The notes beneath the pieces are model-generated. The model saw only the letters and a program-made list of their open reading frames with translations. It was not told the DNA's origin and did no database searches. Below, piece by piece: positions 34,148-46,726 of a DNA stretch of 64,000 nucleotides; positions within the stretch are counted from its first letter, which is position 1, and the number at the start of each line of letters is the position of its first letter. Both the position numbers and the translations under genes were made by a program. Location: NCBI RefSeq assembly GCF_000151315.2, contig NW_011887292.1, positions 2,581,181 through 2,645,180 of the forward strand. The letters run 5' to 3'. Origin of the DNA: Capsaspora owczarzaki ATCC 30864 (lineage: Eukaryota > Opisthokonta > Filasterea).

Positions 34148-37100
34148 TCAAGCAGCACTTTGGGATGCGGTGCGCATGGCATCCATCCACCGCGCCATCT
34201 CGGCAGCACTCTCGGCAATAAAGTAGTATGTGCGCTGAGTTGCATGCATGGCCTTGAAGCCGAACGCATGATTCGTCTCTGCTGGTGCTTCGTGGATGGA
34301 GTATGTGGGGAGCTTGACACGGCCGAGTGCTTTGGGAGCAACATCGCCTTGGAAGATGCCATCCTACAAGATGTAAATGTGAGTGGATGCTTTGTGTAGA
34401 TGATTGACATGACATTGGATCAGTTCCATCCGAAAAAAGAAAGCCTACCTCTCGCGCTTTAAAGTAGAATAGAGTGTTGCCACGCAGAATCATAAAGCGG
34501 TTGCGCCAACTACGAATGGTACCACCTTGCTTCTTGAGCCAGCCAGTGACGTACACGTAATCCGAGCGCGACTGCGGTGTCGCGGTGGCACTACTGGCCG
34601 CAGAAGCGGGCGGTTTGGCCGATGCAAAGACTTGGAAGATACGAAGCAAGCTGGGTTGGAGAAATGGGTTGAGAAAGAAAAAGTGAGAAAAAAAACCAAA
34701 AGGACAAATCCAACAAAAGTAACCCTCTGAAGTACAACGACCACGCAATCGATTCTGTGCTTACTTGTCAAGAGCAAGAGTCTGACACAACAAGCGCGGC
34801 GAGACATTGTAGGAATCGCCGGCATCGGGGTCGGCAGAGTGCTGGAGCAAATAGACAGCCGCCTCCATCCATTGATTCATCACGATGCGCTGGAGGGGTG
34901 TTAAACCGGCACTGCTAGTGTCGGTGCTGGGCGTAGCACTGACACGAGTTGATCTGTTGATGGAAGAATCGGATGAAGTACTGTAGCTGGTACCCCGCTG
35001 GCTCGATACTCGACGCAAGCCTGGCTGGGCGTTCAGAGGTGCCAACGCATCGTCGACCGGGCCTGGAGACTCAGGCGACGGTGAGCGTGGAGACTCGGGC
35101 GATGGGGAGCGTGGGGTGGCGGCCGGTTCGTTGTCGGTCGCACCAGACTCGTCGGTGTGTTCGTTTTGCTCACTCAAACTCGACATGGAACCAACGGCTG
35201 CAATAGGGGCCGAGGAGCCAGATGCAGACGTGTCAGACACTCGCTTGCTTCGGGAAGCGACCACCTGGCTATCCTCATCGATCGCGGCTTTTGCGTTCAC
35301 GTCTGCCCCTTCAGCGACAAGACGAACAATAGCCTGCATGTCATGTTGTACGCAAGCTGTGGCAAGCTGCTGCTCCAGCGAAAGCCCGTCAGCGCTGTCG
35401 CTGCCAGCTATGGCAGCAGGAGCGACAAAGAGCTTTGCCTCGTACTTGGCACGAATAAACGCCTCGCGCTCCGCCATGGAAGAAGTCGGGGAGGGCTTTC
35501 TGGGTGTGGCAGCGGATCCAGCATCCGAGGCGGGCGGATTGTCCGAGCTGCGCAAGGAGGCTTCGTAAACACGATTGGAGACGACATTGCCGATGCTCTT
35601 CATCATCTGCAAGAGTGCAGGATCCCACTTGTCCAGGGTCAGCGAGCGCACTTTGGAAATGTGCACCCCCATCTTGCGGTGAATACCAGAGCATTCGATG
35701 CAAACGGCAATGCCCAGGTTGATGCTGGCCCAGGTCGGTGCAGCAGCACCACAGTCGGCGCACGCTTGGTTGTCGGCAAAATGCTCCAGTTCTTGTCGCA
35801 GTGTTTCAATCTCGGCGCTGGACAACGTTGGCACGAGCTTGAGCGGCAAAGGGGACCGCGGGCCACCGTCCTCTTCGCCAGAAAGAACGTCATCGGCATC
35901 GTCGCTGTCCCCTGCTTGAGGCAGCAAGTCGTGCGAGCCTCCCAAGGACACGCTAGCGCTGCCGCCAGGCTGGCTGGCTGCAGCTAGGGCGGCGTCTCCG
36001 GTTGAATCTGCCGCCGTTGCAGTCGACTGCGCTGCTGTGGAGGAGGCCGATGGGGGCAATGTCAAAGGTGGGGTTGGGTTGGCAGGAGGAGCGGCAACGT
36101 GGGAAGAGGTGCCCAGACCCAAACTTGTTGCAATGCCCTGTTGCAACGCAGCAATCCAAGCAAGGCGCTCCTCTTCGCTTGCCGCTTGCAACAGCAGCGT
36201 GCGCTTGGGTGACACAAGCTCAAACACGTGCGAGCGGTGATCAATCGCTGCATCTTCGCCCACGAACGCCCGAACCATGCAAGTCTGCAACATTGCGAGT
36301 GAAATGAGCGGGCTAAAGCCCCGCACATGTGCGCCCAGATCACTGGCGTCGTCGCTTGCCGACGAGGTCGCTCCAGAAGTGCTTCCCAACGTGCCAGTAG
36401 CCGACTGACCCGCACGGCCCGCTTTGAATGGCGATGAAATACCACCCCCTGCTGCTGTTCCTCCTTGCACTGGCTCCCCTCCACTGGCTCCGCTTGGGTT
36501 TGAGCTGAAGGTAGCGTTGCTGGTGGACGAAGGCGTGGCGAGCCCCGTCGCGCTGGTCGCATTGGAGGAGGCTCCAGAAGCCGTCGCACCACCACCACCA
36601 CCACCACGGAAACCAGACGCGGCAGCCTGAAGGTACGAAAGCGAAGCGCTCATCCATGAGGTCGGCTGCGGACTGACCAATCGTTGATAGAGCAACTGTG
36701 AGCCGTCGCAGAGAAAGTAGCATCGTTTCCACACGCCCTTCCTCTTTTTAGACTTTTTGTAGAGGAAGCCTTGCTGTAGGATGGGGCGGCCGTTGGTCGC
36801 CGCCACGACGCGAGGCGGAGGCGCGTTGTGGCCGCCACGTTTTCCGCTGGGAATGATGGATGCTGGGTCAACGGCTGCCGTGCATGAAGCAGAAGGTGGG
36901 ACGCCACTCTCGCTTTCCTCCAGCTGAGCAGAGCGGACCTTGTTGCTGAGCTCACGCCGCTCCTCCTCTTGGCGGGCTTTATCGTCGTGGTAGCTGCGCT
37001 CAAGCTCGTTGGTAAAGGAGAAGAGACCGTCCATGGCCGGCTGCAAGTCTTTCATGAGGTCGTGCGCTTGGTGGAAGAAGGCAAACTGGCCCTGCATGAA

Positions 37101-38190
37101 GGTGAGCACGGCCTGAAGGACGCGGAGGTGGCGAACGCGAATGACATCGTTGATGGACACGGCATAGTCCAGGGAAACTTGCTGAAAGTCCTGCTTGGCG
37201 TTCAGGATTTGCGTACGGTGGTCTTCCACGACGGTGCGATCCGCGCTGCGATCGAGCGCCGCGTAGCGGGCCTGGCGCTGCTCCACGGTGCGTGAAGATT
37301 CCTCGAAAATGTGGCGCTTGTGTCGAGACCGAATGACAACCTCGTTGGCAACAAAGCTCTCGATCGGCTCAGCCAGCACAGCAGCTGTCTGCAGGTGCAG
37401 CATCTCGCGGTACCGCTCCAGACCAGCCAGAGTGTCGGCGAAGTTGCTCAGCGAGCCGACAACGCGATCGACCACGGCCTGATCCGCTGCACCCAACTCT
37501 GCAGTGGATGTAGAGTCGCTGCCACCAAACTTGCGAGGAGCAAGCGGGCCTGGGTGCTCTGCCGTGAAGTTGGCGAGCTCATCTGCGAGGCGCGTACTTG
37601 CTTGGGAGTATCTGTGTTGACGGTTAAGCCCCGCCATTTTTTTCGAAAAGTGAGCACCTTTTGATGAACTTTGTTTTCACGTCAGTATTGAGTGGCTGGT
37701 TTTTGTTTGCTTGCGGCAATCATCAACATCAGCAAGTGTGTGTGAGAGCGATTGCAATGACGCGAACTTGGAGAATTCGCCTACAGTGATCATTGCTCTC
37801 CGCCTCTGCTCCCACCGCACCCTCCTCCTCCTCCTCCTCCTCGCCCCAAGCAGCCTCTAACTCTTTCCAAGACTCGAGCGACGCGACTACTCGTCATGGG
37901 AACCAACAAGTCGCTCCGTTTCCTCTCGATTATTTTTTTTTGTTTCTGTTCCTATTGCTTTTGGGTTTTACTTCACGTCCAGCGCGAACACCGCCAACGT
38001 AATCACGCAAGTGTGTGCGGCCCTGCATGCATGCATGCGCTTACTTTGTGCCAGCGTCGCAGGCCGTGTTGGTTGCCGCGACAATCGAGCGCATTCGTGT
38101 CACAAAGTCCTGCAAAGTGTCTTCTGCGCGCAACAGTGACGCGCGGTACGCCGGCGTGTCTGCCAGGCCCTGCTCCAGCGAGACCTCCAT
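34148..38190 (-). CDS. BAR-PH-ArfGAP-ankyrin protein with extra C-terminal PH domain
   Basis: Four exons: 38190-38045, 37611-34765, 34650-34449, 34363-34148; phases agree, 1136 residues. The BAR domain (about 8-250) begins LADTPAYRASLLRAED and continues after intron 1 with SQASTRLADELANF. A PH domain starts ILQQGFLYKKSKKRKGVWKR and is interrupted by about 120 residues of Gly/Ser/Ala-rich sequence before its end (FELVSPKRTLLLQA). The ArfGAP zinc finger (about 675) is CADCGAAAPTWASINLGIAV then CIECSG with the catalytic Arg in GIHRKMGVH. Ankyrin-like repeats are split by a ~110-residue Ser/Pro-rich insert. Exons 3-4 encode a second PH domain (YVTGWLKKQGGTIRSWRNRF, then TYYFIAESAAEMARWMDAMR). It should bind curved, phosphoinositide-rich membrane and turn off Arf GTPases in endocytic recycling, like ACAP/ASAP proteins. 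The C-terminal PH is not part of those families. Confidence 0.9.
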
Positions 38191-38723
38191 GATGCACGTA
38201 GATCTAGCAGGAACTCCAACAGCGATAAAACCCTGTGCGAGGTCCCAATCAAAATAACACAATAAAAATACTAATAAAAGGATGGAGTGGAGTTTGTGAT
38301 TTGTTGCCAAATGAAGCAGTCTCAACGTGGATGTCGAGCATGTCCCGCTCTCGTTTCCCATAGCACTGTCAGTCAATGTTGGACTCTGTTGCGTTTTTTG
38401 TCGGATCTTCACGACTCAGCGGTGAGTTGCGGGGTGAACTGGACAAAAGGGCCCGTTCTCTTTGTTCTCTTTGTTTTTCACAAGATTTGCACCTTTCTGT
38501 GGTGCATGGATTGAAATAAAAGTGGATGCAGCTTCAAAATTGCTCACAAATTGCAATTTGCCACCAGGTTGCTTTATTGGGATCTGAGCAGCGCAGCCAG
38601 TTAGTTTTTTTTGCATCTGTCTCTTTTCCACACTTTTCCACACTTTTCAACCTCCTCCTCTCTCTTTCTCGCTTTTTGCTGCTCTCTCTCTCTCTCTCTC
38701 TCCCGTCCTTCTCCTCCTCACAA
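38191..38723. other. Divergent promoter region of the ArfGAP and RasGEF genes
   Basis: 533 bp between divergent starts. It includes a (CT)n tract at 38683-38702, 22 bp upstream of the RasGEF start. The minus-strand frame is open a little further upstream of the ArfGAP ATG (VGVPARSTCI), preceded by a possible acceptor near 38236, so an additional 5' exon of the ArfGAP is possible. No other exon is supported. Confidence 0.5.
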
Positions 38724-41700
38724 ATGCGGCTGTGTGACATTGCAATGGCCACCCGGTTCCTCGGGCAGGTCGCAGCCAAGGCCCACAAGTCCAAGGCCCG
38801 CCAGCTGCCTCTCTCGGTCGTTCGGTAACTGCACCCTTTTTTTTTTTTTTTTTTTCTTTTTTTCTTTTTTTTTTCGTTGCCAGGATCCTCTTGTGCTGAG
38901 CGGCGGCCGTTCCTCGCAGCTCCATTCCCCCCCCCGCTGGGTGTTTTGCTTTGGACCCTGGGCACACTCAGCCTCCTCTGCAGATGCACCCTCTGGCGCT
39001 GCTGTTTCTCGCCCCCCCCCCCGCCCGCCTTCGCTACAAGATCGAAGCCCGACGCTCCTTCCCTATTTGAATTTTGAACTTTTTTTTTCTTTTTCCCCTT
39101 TCCCTCTTGGCTCGCATTGCTGTTTGACGGGGCCCAGCGCTCGTACTCCCATCTTTGCTCCATGCTGCACTGATTGGCGCTGTCCGGCGGACGGGATGAA
39201 CGGGAGCAACGGCCAACGAGCTTGAAGAGTGTGCTCTTTCTACGCGTTAACGATCGTGCTAATCTAAAGCACACAAAAACCAAAAAAAAAAAAAAAAAAA
39301 ATTCAAAATCCGTTTTTCCATTCACTGAGCAGGAGTAGCAGCAGCAGCAGCAGTCGTAGCAGCAGTCGTATGGAGTGAACCTGCTGAGCTTGAACAGCGG
39401 TGCTTTCCCCCTCAATGGACACTGACCCCACACGCCTGGGTGGAACAACCCCGCCTGTGACAAAAAGTGGGGTGAAAAACTGACTCCTCTCATGCTGCTG
39501 CTCTTCGCTGGCTCTCGTCTTCATCCACTCGCCATCTCTCTCCTCTCTCTCCTCTCTCTCTCTCTCTCTCTTTTCTTTTGTCTCCCTCTCTTTCTCTCTT
39601 TGTCATCTCTCCTTGTACGTGCTCCGTACTCGCCCCATAACGCAAGCTCGCTCTGCGCGATATAAACCCTTTTTTTTCTTTTTTTTTTCTTTCTTTTTAT
39701 GCAGCGTTCCCACTGCGCAACGCAAACCCCATCCCTCGTTGCCACACACACACACACACTCACGCACATGCACACACTCTTTCAATGCGATTCGGAGGGT
39801 GATGCGATGGAACAGCCAATGGAAAACCCGCCTTCCCTTCTCTCCACTCAAAACTCTCTCCACCAAAAAAATTTTGTATTCAGAATGTTTTAACTCGTCA
39901 CTCATTTCTGCTTTTTTTGAATCCACAACAAAAAAACAATACAAAAATACGACAACGGCATACCAATGAATCAAACCCACACAGGCAACTTTACAAGGAA
40001 TTGTACAATGTGATTGTGCAGCAGTGGACGGCCATGACGGTCGTCATCATGCGTGGACTGCCGGCACACCTCGACGCGCAGCGGAATGAGCTGCAGCACA
40101 GCATGGATAAGCTGAGTGCGTTGTACAACAAGCACCAGGCCACCCTCAGCACGACGGAGGACGCTTTCAACGCAGCCGTGTACGACACACTGCTCGACCT
40201 CACGCGCGAGATGGCAGAATATCTGTCCGAGGCCTTCTTTGGGTGCGTCAGTGTCTTGTTCACACCGGCCCTCGCGGACACCAAGGCGTGCGTTGCAGAC
40301 GTCAAGTGTGTGCAGCTGGCGACGGTTGTGCTGTCCGATCCGCAGGGGGTTGTCACGGCGTTCCAGAAGGCAACACACTCGATTGCTCGGCTCGGCGAAT
40401 CCGTCTCTCGTGTTCGCGCCGGCTATCCGCCACTCGACTCGCCCCTGTTCATTTTCATGTCGGAGGCGTTCGATCACTTGAACACTGTGAACAGTGAGCT
40501 TGCGAACGCTGTCAACGCGGCTCTTCGTGTCATTGTCAACATTCCTGTGCACGAAATTGAGGCCATGAGCGAATCTCAGCGCCACACGCGCGCCGTCACC
40601 ATTCCCGAGGTGACCCATCTGATCGATACAGTCACCCTCGTCATCACCGTTGCGGAAGACGCGGCAGCGCACATCCGTTCCGAGCAAGATGTGCTAAAGG
40701 ACGTCTCCCCGCTGTCGCTGTACACTGCACTTGCCATGCAGTCTGCTCAGGCGGAAGTCCTCAAGGAACAGCTCCACCAAGAGAAGGTACAGCAGATTCG
40801 CGACTCTGGCGCTGCGGCGCGTGTCAGCCGTCTTCGTCTGGACGACAAGGCGGTCGTTTCGCAAACCGTTGCAACGCTTGCCTCAAATGCGGACGAGGTG
40901 GGCGTTCACCTCCACAACATCCAACATAACGTTGCACAGCGTGACATTCGCAGTTTGCGCATTGCAGCCGATGCCGCACGCCCGTCTCTGGGCGACTACT
41001 TCAAGACGCTGTCGACTGCGCTCCAAGAGGAGGAGGCCATTCTCAACAAGGACGTGCAGAGCAACAGCGCCAAGGCCACTGCTGCTGTGGCGGCAGTCAA
41101 GCCCAACGCAACGCCCGCAGAAGTGCGACCAGCAGCCATCGAAGCTCGCAACTGGCTTGAACTCGCCATCGAACGCCTTCAACCCACGCAAACCAAGCGT
41201 GCGTTTGACGGATTCTCCTCGCCAGCTTTCCTTCAACACATCCAGGCTGCGCGCAAGCACGCTGCTACGCTGCCCAACCAATCCACCCCTCCAAACTCAA
41301 ACCTGACGCAGCCGTCGGTTGTGGAGAAGGTCGCAAACACGAACGCCGAACTCGTTCTGGCCGTTCAGGAGAAGCTGGTCGTGATGCGCGAGCACAGCAA
41401 GTCCGACCAGACTGCGCAGCAAGCTGTTTTCGACAAGGTCTCGGCCATTTTGCAAGAGCCAAACAATGGCGAGCTCGAGCTGGAGCTCTTTGACGCGCTC
41501 GATGCCATCGAAGATCATGTGGACGGCGTCATGAGCAAGATGCTCCCCTTGAGTGCAAGTGAGGAAACCTTGGTCGACCATGATGAAGACACTACCGCTG
41601 CTGCAGCCGCCGCTCCGCAGGCCGGTCTGATGGGTGTCGTCCCCGTTTCCGTCCCGACGTCCACCAGCTCGGGCAGTCTTGCTGACTCGGCACGAGATCT

Positions 41701-44045
41701 CTCCAAATCGGCTTCGAACAATTCGCTGACGGCGACGCCTGGAGTGACTCGATCGTCCTTCTCCGACTCGTCTGGCCGTGATTCCATTCGTCGAACCGGC
41801 GACAAGGTGCTCATTCAAGGCTCGTCCGTGCGCGAGTTTGTCAACGGATTCCAGGAACTGTCTCATTCTGAGAAGGCTGCGCTTGCTGCGGACAAAGCCG
41901 CCGCCGCTGCGCCGGCCGCCACTCCCCAGTTGCAAAAGTCTGAGAGCAAGAGCTCTGTGGGGGCCTCCAGCACCGTGGGCGCCAACACTGTCGATTACAT
42001 GTCGCTCCGACGCCACGGCAGCACCCAGAGTCTCTTTGCAGAGACAGATTTGCCACAATTCGAAACTGGCCCTCTCGGTGAAGATCGCGTCACCCTGGGC
42101 ACGCTCAACCAACTGCTCAAGCGCCTCACCGACCCCGGCTCGATCGACATTCTTTTTACCAATGCCTTCATTGTTGCTTGCTCCAATTTTGTGACTGCCG
42201 AGCGTTTCATGGAGAAGATGATTCAGCGGTACGTCCGACTCAATCATATGCTGATTCTGTGCTTGACTGGTTTCTGGGGTCTCATTGTTTTTGGTTGTGG
42301 TGGTTTCATCGATGCTGTGCTTTTGCTTCTTCCATTCGCCTGCAGCTACTACAACCCCTCTATGCTGGATGATACCGATGGGTCGGAATACGACGAAGCC
42401 ACCAAATATCCGATTCAAGAGCGCGTTTGCATCATGATGTAAGTTCTGCGTCTGATGGCTGAATGATATTTTTGACGCTTTTATCGGAATGCTTGACCAA
42501 CTTGTTGGTTATTGCCTGTTACAGCAAAAAATGGATTGACGAAAACTACGATCCTGAGGAACCTTCGATGCTTCGCGTGCGTGGTCAAATCTTTGAGTTC
42601 TTTGACAAAGTCTCGACGCAGCGCGGCAACCAGAACCTGCTGAATATGATCAAGCGTGCCATCGAAAAGAAGGTGCGCAGATCGCGGGTGTTGTGTGGAT
42701 TGGAGGGCAAGTTGCCGGGGGGCGACGCGTTGACCAAGATGCGCTCACTTACCAACCCCACAAAACCAAAAAAAAAAAATCGTGGATCTACAGGAAATCA
42801 AGGTTGAAAAGACAAAGGCAGAGGCTGCCAAGCCAAAGAGTCCGGTCGGCAGTCTTCAAGGCATCAAGGCAAGCGGCTCCAAGTGGCGGATAGCAGCCAA
42901 GCTTCTTCGCATCGAGTCTGTGCTGCATTCGGACGACTACGATATTGCAATTCAACTAGCGCATATGAACGCGGAACTGTTGAAGCAAATCAAGGTAACG
43001 CATTCTCTTCACGTGTCGCTCCATGGTCGCAACGAGTGTTGTTCTCGCTGCGCTCATCGTTACGGTTTTGTTGTAGATGAGTGAATTCCGCAAGTTGGCG
43101 TGGACCAAGTCGGATCGCAGCACCAAGTCAACCCACGTGCTCGCCATGATTGAGTTCTTCAATCGCGTGTCGGTGTGGGTCGCGTACTCGATTCTCAAGG
43201 AAAAGAAGCTCAAGCGACGTGTCACCACGATGAGCAAGATGGTTTCCATTGCTTGCGTGCGTTTTTGGTTACTTTGTGATTTTGGCCACCCGCCCTGCTG
43301 TTTTCTGCTTGTTGCTCGTTGCTGACCTCGTCCATGTATTGGTTCCATGCAGTTCCTGCGCGATCTCAATGACTTCCAAGGTGTCATGAGTATTCTTGCC
43401 GGCCTGTCGATGGCCAGCATCAAGCGTCTCAAGTGGACGTTCCGATTGATGCCGCGTCGAACCATCAAGGTAGGCAGGGGGAGGGCGGTTTGCTTGTCTC
43501 ACCATGGCTTTGGCACCTCGCGAGACACCCAAATGAATGACGCTAACATTGCATGACGTTTTGATACTTGTAGCGACTGGAAGACTTGGAGAAAGAAATG
43601 AGCTCGGAGCGCTCTTACTCTGTGTATCGCGCGGCTCTTGTTGGTGCTCAGGGTGCGCGTATTCCGTTCCTGTAAGACCTTGTTGGGAGGATTTTTTTAT
43701 TACTGTCATTTCTGTTTTGGTCAACCCGCTGACTCGTCGGATTTGCCATGTCAACATTTGTTTCTGCCTTGCAGTGGCGTGACCTTGTCGGATCTGACCT
43801 TCATCGAGGAAGGCAACGCCGATTACATTGACAAGAACATTAATTTCGCCAAGCAGATGATGTTCTACGATGTTGTGACCTCCATTCAGTCGTACCAGCG
43901 CCACGCGTCGTACACGGTTGAAGAAGCCCGTTTCCCCGTTGCTGAGAGCATCGACCTGGCCAACACTGAGATGAACGAGAGTGGTTTGTACGAATACTCG
44001 CTGCTGATTGAGCCAAGGAATGCCAAGCGCAAGGAAATCGTCTGA
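38724..44045 (+). CDS. Ras guanine nucleotide exchange factor (REM + CDC25 domains)
   Basis: Nine exons: 38724-38824, 39985-42228, 42346-42438, 42525-42672, 42794-42994, 43077-43256, 43353-43469, 43574-43671, 43775-44045; all phases close, 1150 residues. The first exon (MRLCDIAMATRFL) fits in phase with QLYKELYNVIVQQW but rests only on splice logic. Residues 35-700 are mostly helical, with Ala/Glu-rich coiled segments and a Ser-rich linker, and match no family I know. A RasGEF N-terminal (REM) domain begins RVTLGTLNQLLKRLTDPGSI at about 733. The CDC25 catalytic domain ends the protein: HVLAMIEFFNRVSVWVAY, CFLRDLNDFQGVMSILAGLS, a helical-hairpin region, and PFLGVTLSDLTFIEEGN, which are diagnostic. 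It would load GTP onto a Ras-family GTPase. The target GTPase and input are not visible; no SH3, PH or cyclic-nucleotide domain is seen. Confidence 0.9.
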
Positions 44046-44476
44046 GCTTTTGCAAGATTTGTTTCGTTCGTTCGTTCGCTCGTTCGGGCCATCTCCGTGC
44101 TGGGTTTTTCTTGTGTGGCTGTACTCTGAGTTTTGTTGTATTTGTGTTCGCTTTTCTGCACATCCATTTTGTTATTATTGATTGGGTATTCACCGTCCTT
44201 GTCGGCATGCGCGTGGCTTCGCTGTGGCACGTGCAGCATCTGCGTGGCGCGCGTCGCCTGTAGACCCATTACTCTTTGGTTTATGTGTTTGTTTTGCACT
44301 GGTTTTTTTTTTTTCTGCTTTAGTTTTCGGCTGCGTTTGTTTGTTTTTGTTGTTGCGTTGTTCGTTTTGGCTTCAAGTGCTATCGGATCCCAAATATAGA
44401 GTCAAAATGTGATTGATACAATCACGGCATTCTACGTCTAGATCTAAAAGTACATGGGACAATCATTCTTGGGTGA
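44046..44476. other. Convergent 3' spacer
   Basis: About 430 bp between the RasGEF and PSPH 3' ends. It is T-rich and has a short tandem array of cgtt units near 44064-44084 (gtttcgttcgttcgttcgct). No gene is seen. Confidence 0.5.
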
Positions 44477-46509
44477 TTATTGCAGCGCGGCAATAACTTC
44501 GGAAAAGGACGTGACAAACCAGTCGGCGCGTTCCTGGACTGCCTGTCGCCGAACGTTTCCTCCAAAGCCAATGAACATGTCTGCAGGAGGTCGTGCCTCG
44601 AGATCGGTGATGCCATCGCCGACCATGATGGTGACTGCATTTTCGTGCTTGGCCTTGATGAGCGCCACAGCTTTGCCTTTCCCGCCGCTGATCGGCACAG
44701 AAGCAGATGAATCGAAAAGGCAAGGTCAGACCACTCTGCAACAAGATTCAACAGCCACCACAATCGCTAAACAGGCCCAGCACAAACCTTTGCGAGGTCA
44801 GGGCCTTGTCGTCAAAGCCCGCGTAGCTGCCTGCTCGGATCGCACAACCAAGCACACACAATCAGAACTATTTAGTGGATGCTGCAATACGGAGCCACAT
44901 GTGACAGGTACAATAGACTCAGATTGGCCTACCAGTCTCGTTCTCAAAGAGGATTTGGTTGGCAAAGACGTGGTCGGCGGCAATCTCGAGTTCATCGATA
45001 ACAGGCGCGATCATTTGTCGGAATCCTCCAGTCACGACATAGACGTCAACGCCGCACGCCTTGAGCATCTCGACCAGCTCCCTGCACAGCGGCAACAACG
45101 ACAACACCAGAAACAATTTGAGCAAAAGCATAAAGCATAAAGCATCAAGCATAGAACAGTATCAAGTGTTGCCATACTTGACGCCAGAGGTCAGGTGCGG
45201 CGGATGTTGTTGCAAGCAGTCGTGGATGTTTTGGGCACTTGGCTTGATGAGATCCAGTCGTTGCTTGAGGGCGACCTGGACAAAGCCAAACACCAATCAA
45301 CGGCAAACAAGCTGAGTCGGGGACTGCACCAACGAAGCCAAGCTTGGCTTTGTGTCAAAGCCGTCGTATTTTTTTTTTTTTGTTAATTCGTCTTTTTGTG
45401 TGTGAGATGTATTTTCGCTTGCGCACACATGGCGATCCAAAGCGAAAAAGCGGGGTGGGCAGCTCCAACAAAGCACTGTGGCCCGTTCGCCCAGCGCGCC
45501 AAATTTCGCTTCCACCTGCTTTTTGATCATCTTCTTCTTCGTCTTCTTGTTCTTCTTCTTTCATTCTGCGACTGTCGCTCGTTCTTCTACGAAACAGCAC
45601 ACAAACACAAATAGAGCGCAAGAAGACGAGCGCAAGACTGTACCTGGAAGGGCACCGCGCCGCCCATGGCCTGCGAGGTGAGCTCGGCGACTTGCTTTCC
45701 GACACCGCAGAAATCAGCCAGCACGTCAATGCCCTGGCACCACCCAAAAAAAAAAAATGGGTGAGTCAAGCAAGAGCCACATGGAACTTTGCCAATGGTG
45801 AGTGCATCCTCATCCTCATCTCGGTGCAGAGAGAGACAGAGACAGAGACAGACAAAGAGAAATGGCGGGAAAACGGGAGCGTGCGAATCGCCAACCGCAT
45901 TTTAGGGTTTTACCTCGAACCTCACCCCGCACACTGCTCGCTCCGCCGCGCTCAGTGAAGGGTCTGTTCGCTAGTGGTGTGCTTTTTGACTGTGCATACT
46001 GCAAATGCTTCGGGGCAGTGACTTGGAAAAGAAGCGAGAGAAATCAAAAACTCGCCTCAGTGCGGTTTGAGTGTGTGCGCAATCACTTAAAGGCAGCGCA
46101 GATAGGAAAGCAAGCCCCAGCAGCACCACCCAGCCCCCATGACAAGTGACAACGACCAGCAGACCAGCAGACCAGCACAAGCCAACGCCGAATGGGGGCA
46201 AGCGGGGGTGGGAAGGGGAAAGGGCTGGAAGCCACGTCGGCCGAGCAATCATGAACGATGTGCCCTCACTGCCCTCACTGCCCCCGTCCCCTCATCCATC
46301 CAAACGTGCTCGCGGAAGTGTCATCCGACAGTGAATCTCAGCAACACCAGGGAAGGCAAAGATCCAACATGCGGTAGGAAAAAACAACGAAAAGCTCGAA
46401 TAGAAAAAAAAGCCGGTACCTCTTCTTGAATAAGCGTGCTGTCCACGTCAAACACGACGCAGCGAGCCGACTTTAGCAGATGCACGATCGAGTCTGCTGG
46501 AGCAACCAT
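44477..46509 (-). CDS. PSPH: Phosphoserine phosphatase
   Basis: Six exons: 46509-46420, 45733-45644, 45275-45178, 45081-44933, 44830-44788, 44687-44477; phases agree, 226 residues (human PSPH 225). It is a HAD-superfamily hydrolase: motif I CVVFDVDSTLI with the nucleophile Asp, motif II Thr/Ser in VYVVTGGFRQM, motif III Lys in SGGKGKAVAL, motif IV VGDGITDLEA. The cap contains QAMGGAVPFQ and the end PADMFIGFGGNVRRQAV is specific for PSPH. It catalyses the last step of serine synthesis, L-phosphoserine to L-serine, in the cytosol, with Mg2+. The exon of 43 bases is very small but restores NETGSYAGFDDKALTSQS. The start lies just downstream of the duplicated 68-bp segment. Confidence 0.95.
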
Positions 46510-46518
46510 TTTTTGTGT

Positions 46519-46586
46519 TGAATGAAAACGAGTAAACTTTGGTTGAAGGAGACTGACTGAACGTGAGTACAATTGGAGAGCAATAA
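46519..46586. repeat. 68-bp direct repeat, copy 1 (PSPH upstream)
   Basis: Identical, base for base by eye, to 46659-46726; start-to-start distance exactly 140 bp. Copy 1 ends 10 bases before the PSPH ATG, so it covers the 5' UTR and perhaps the transcription start. Confidence 0.95.
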
Positions 46587-46658
46587 GAGTGTGTTCACTC
46601 GTCGCTTTGTATAAGTGAAGTCTCTTGTTTCCCTATCATCACTCTCATCATCAACCCA

Positions 46659-46726
46659 TGAATGAAAACGAGTAAACTTTGGTTGAAGGAGACTGACTGA
46701 ACGTGAGTACAATTGGAGAGCAATAA
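46659..46726. repeat. 68-bp direct repeat, copy 2 (PSPH upstream)
   Basis: Second perfect copy of 46519-46586. The 72 bases between the copies are not repeated. Identity with no divergence points to a recent duplication or gene-conversion event. Confidence 0.95.

Noticed and set aside
38534-39493. 319-codon - strand open frame
   Set aside because: Runs across poly-T, CT and GA tracts in the RasGEF first intron; Lys/Arg/Glu runs come from homopolymers and no domain is visible.
41297-42418. Long - strand open frame (373 codons)
   Set aside because: Antisense shadow of RasGEF exon 2.
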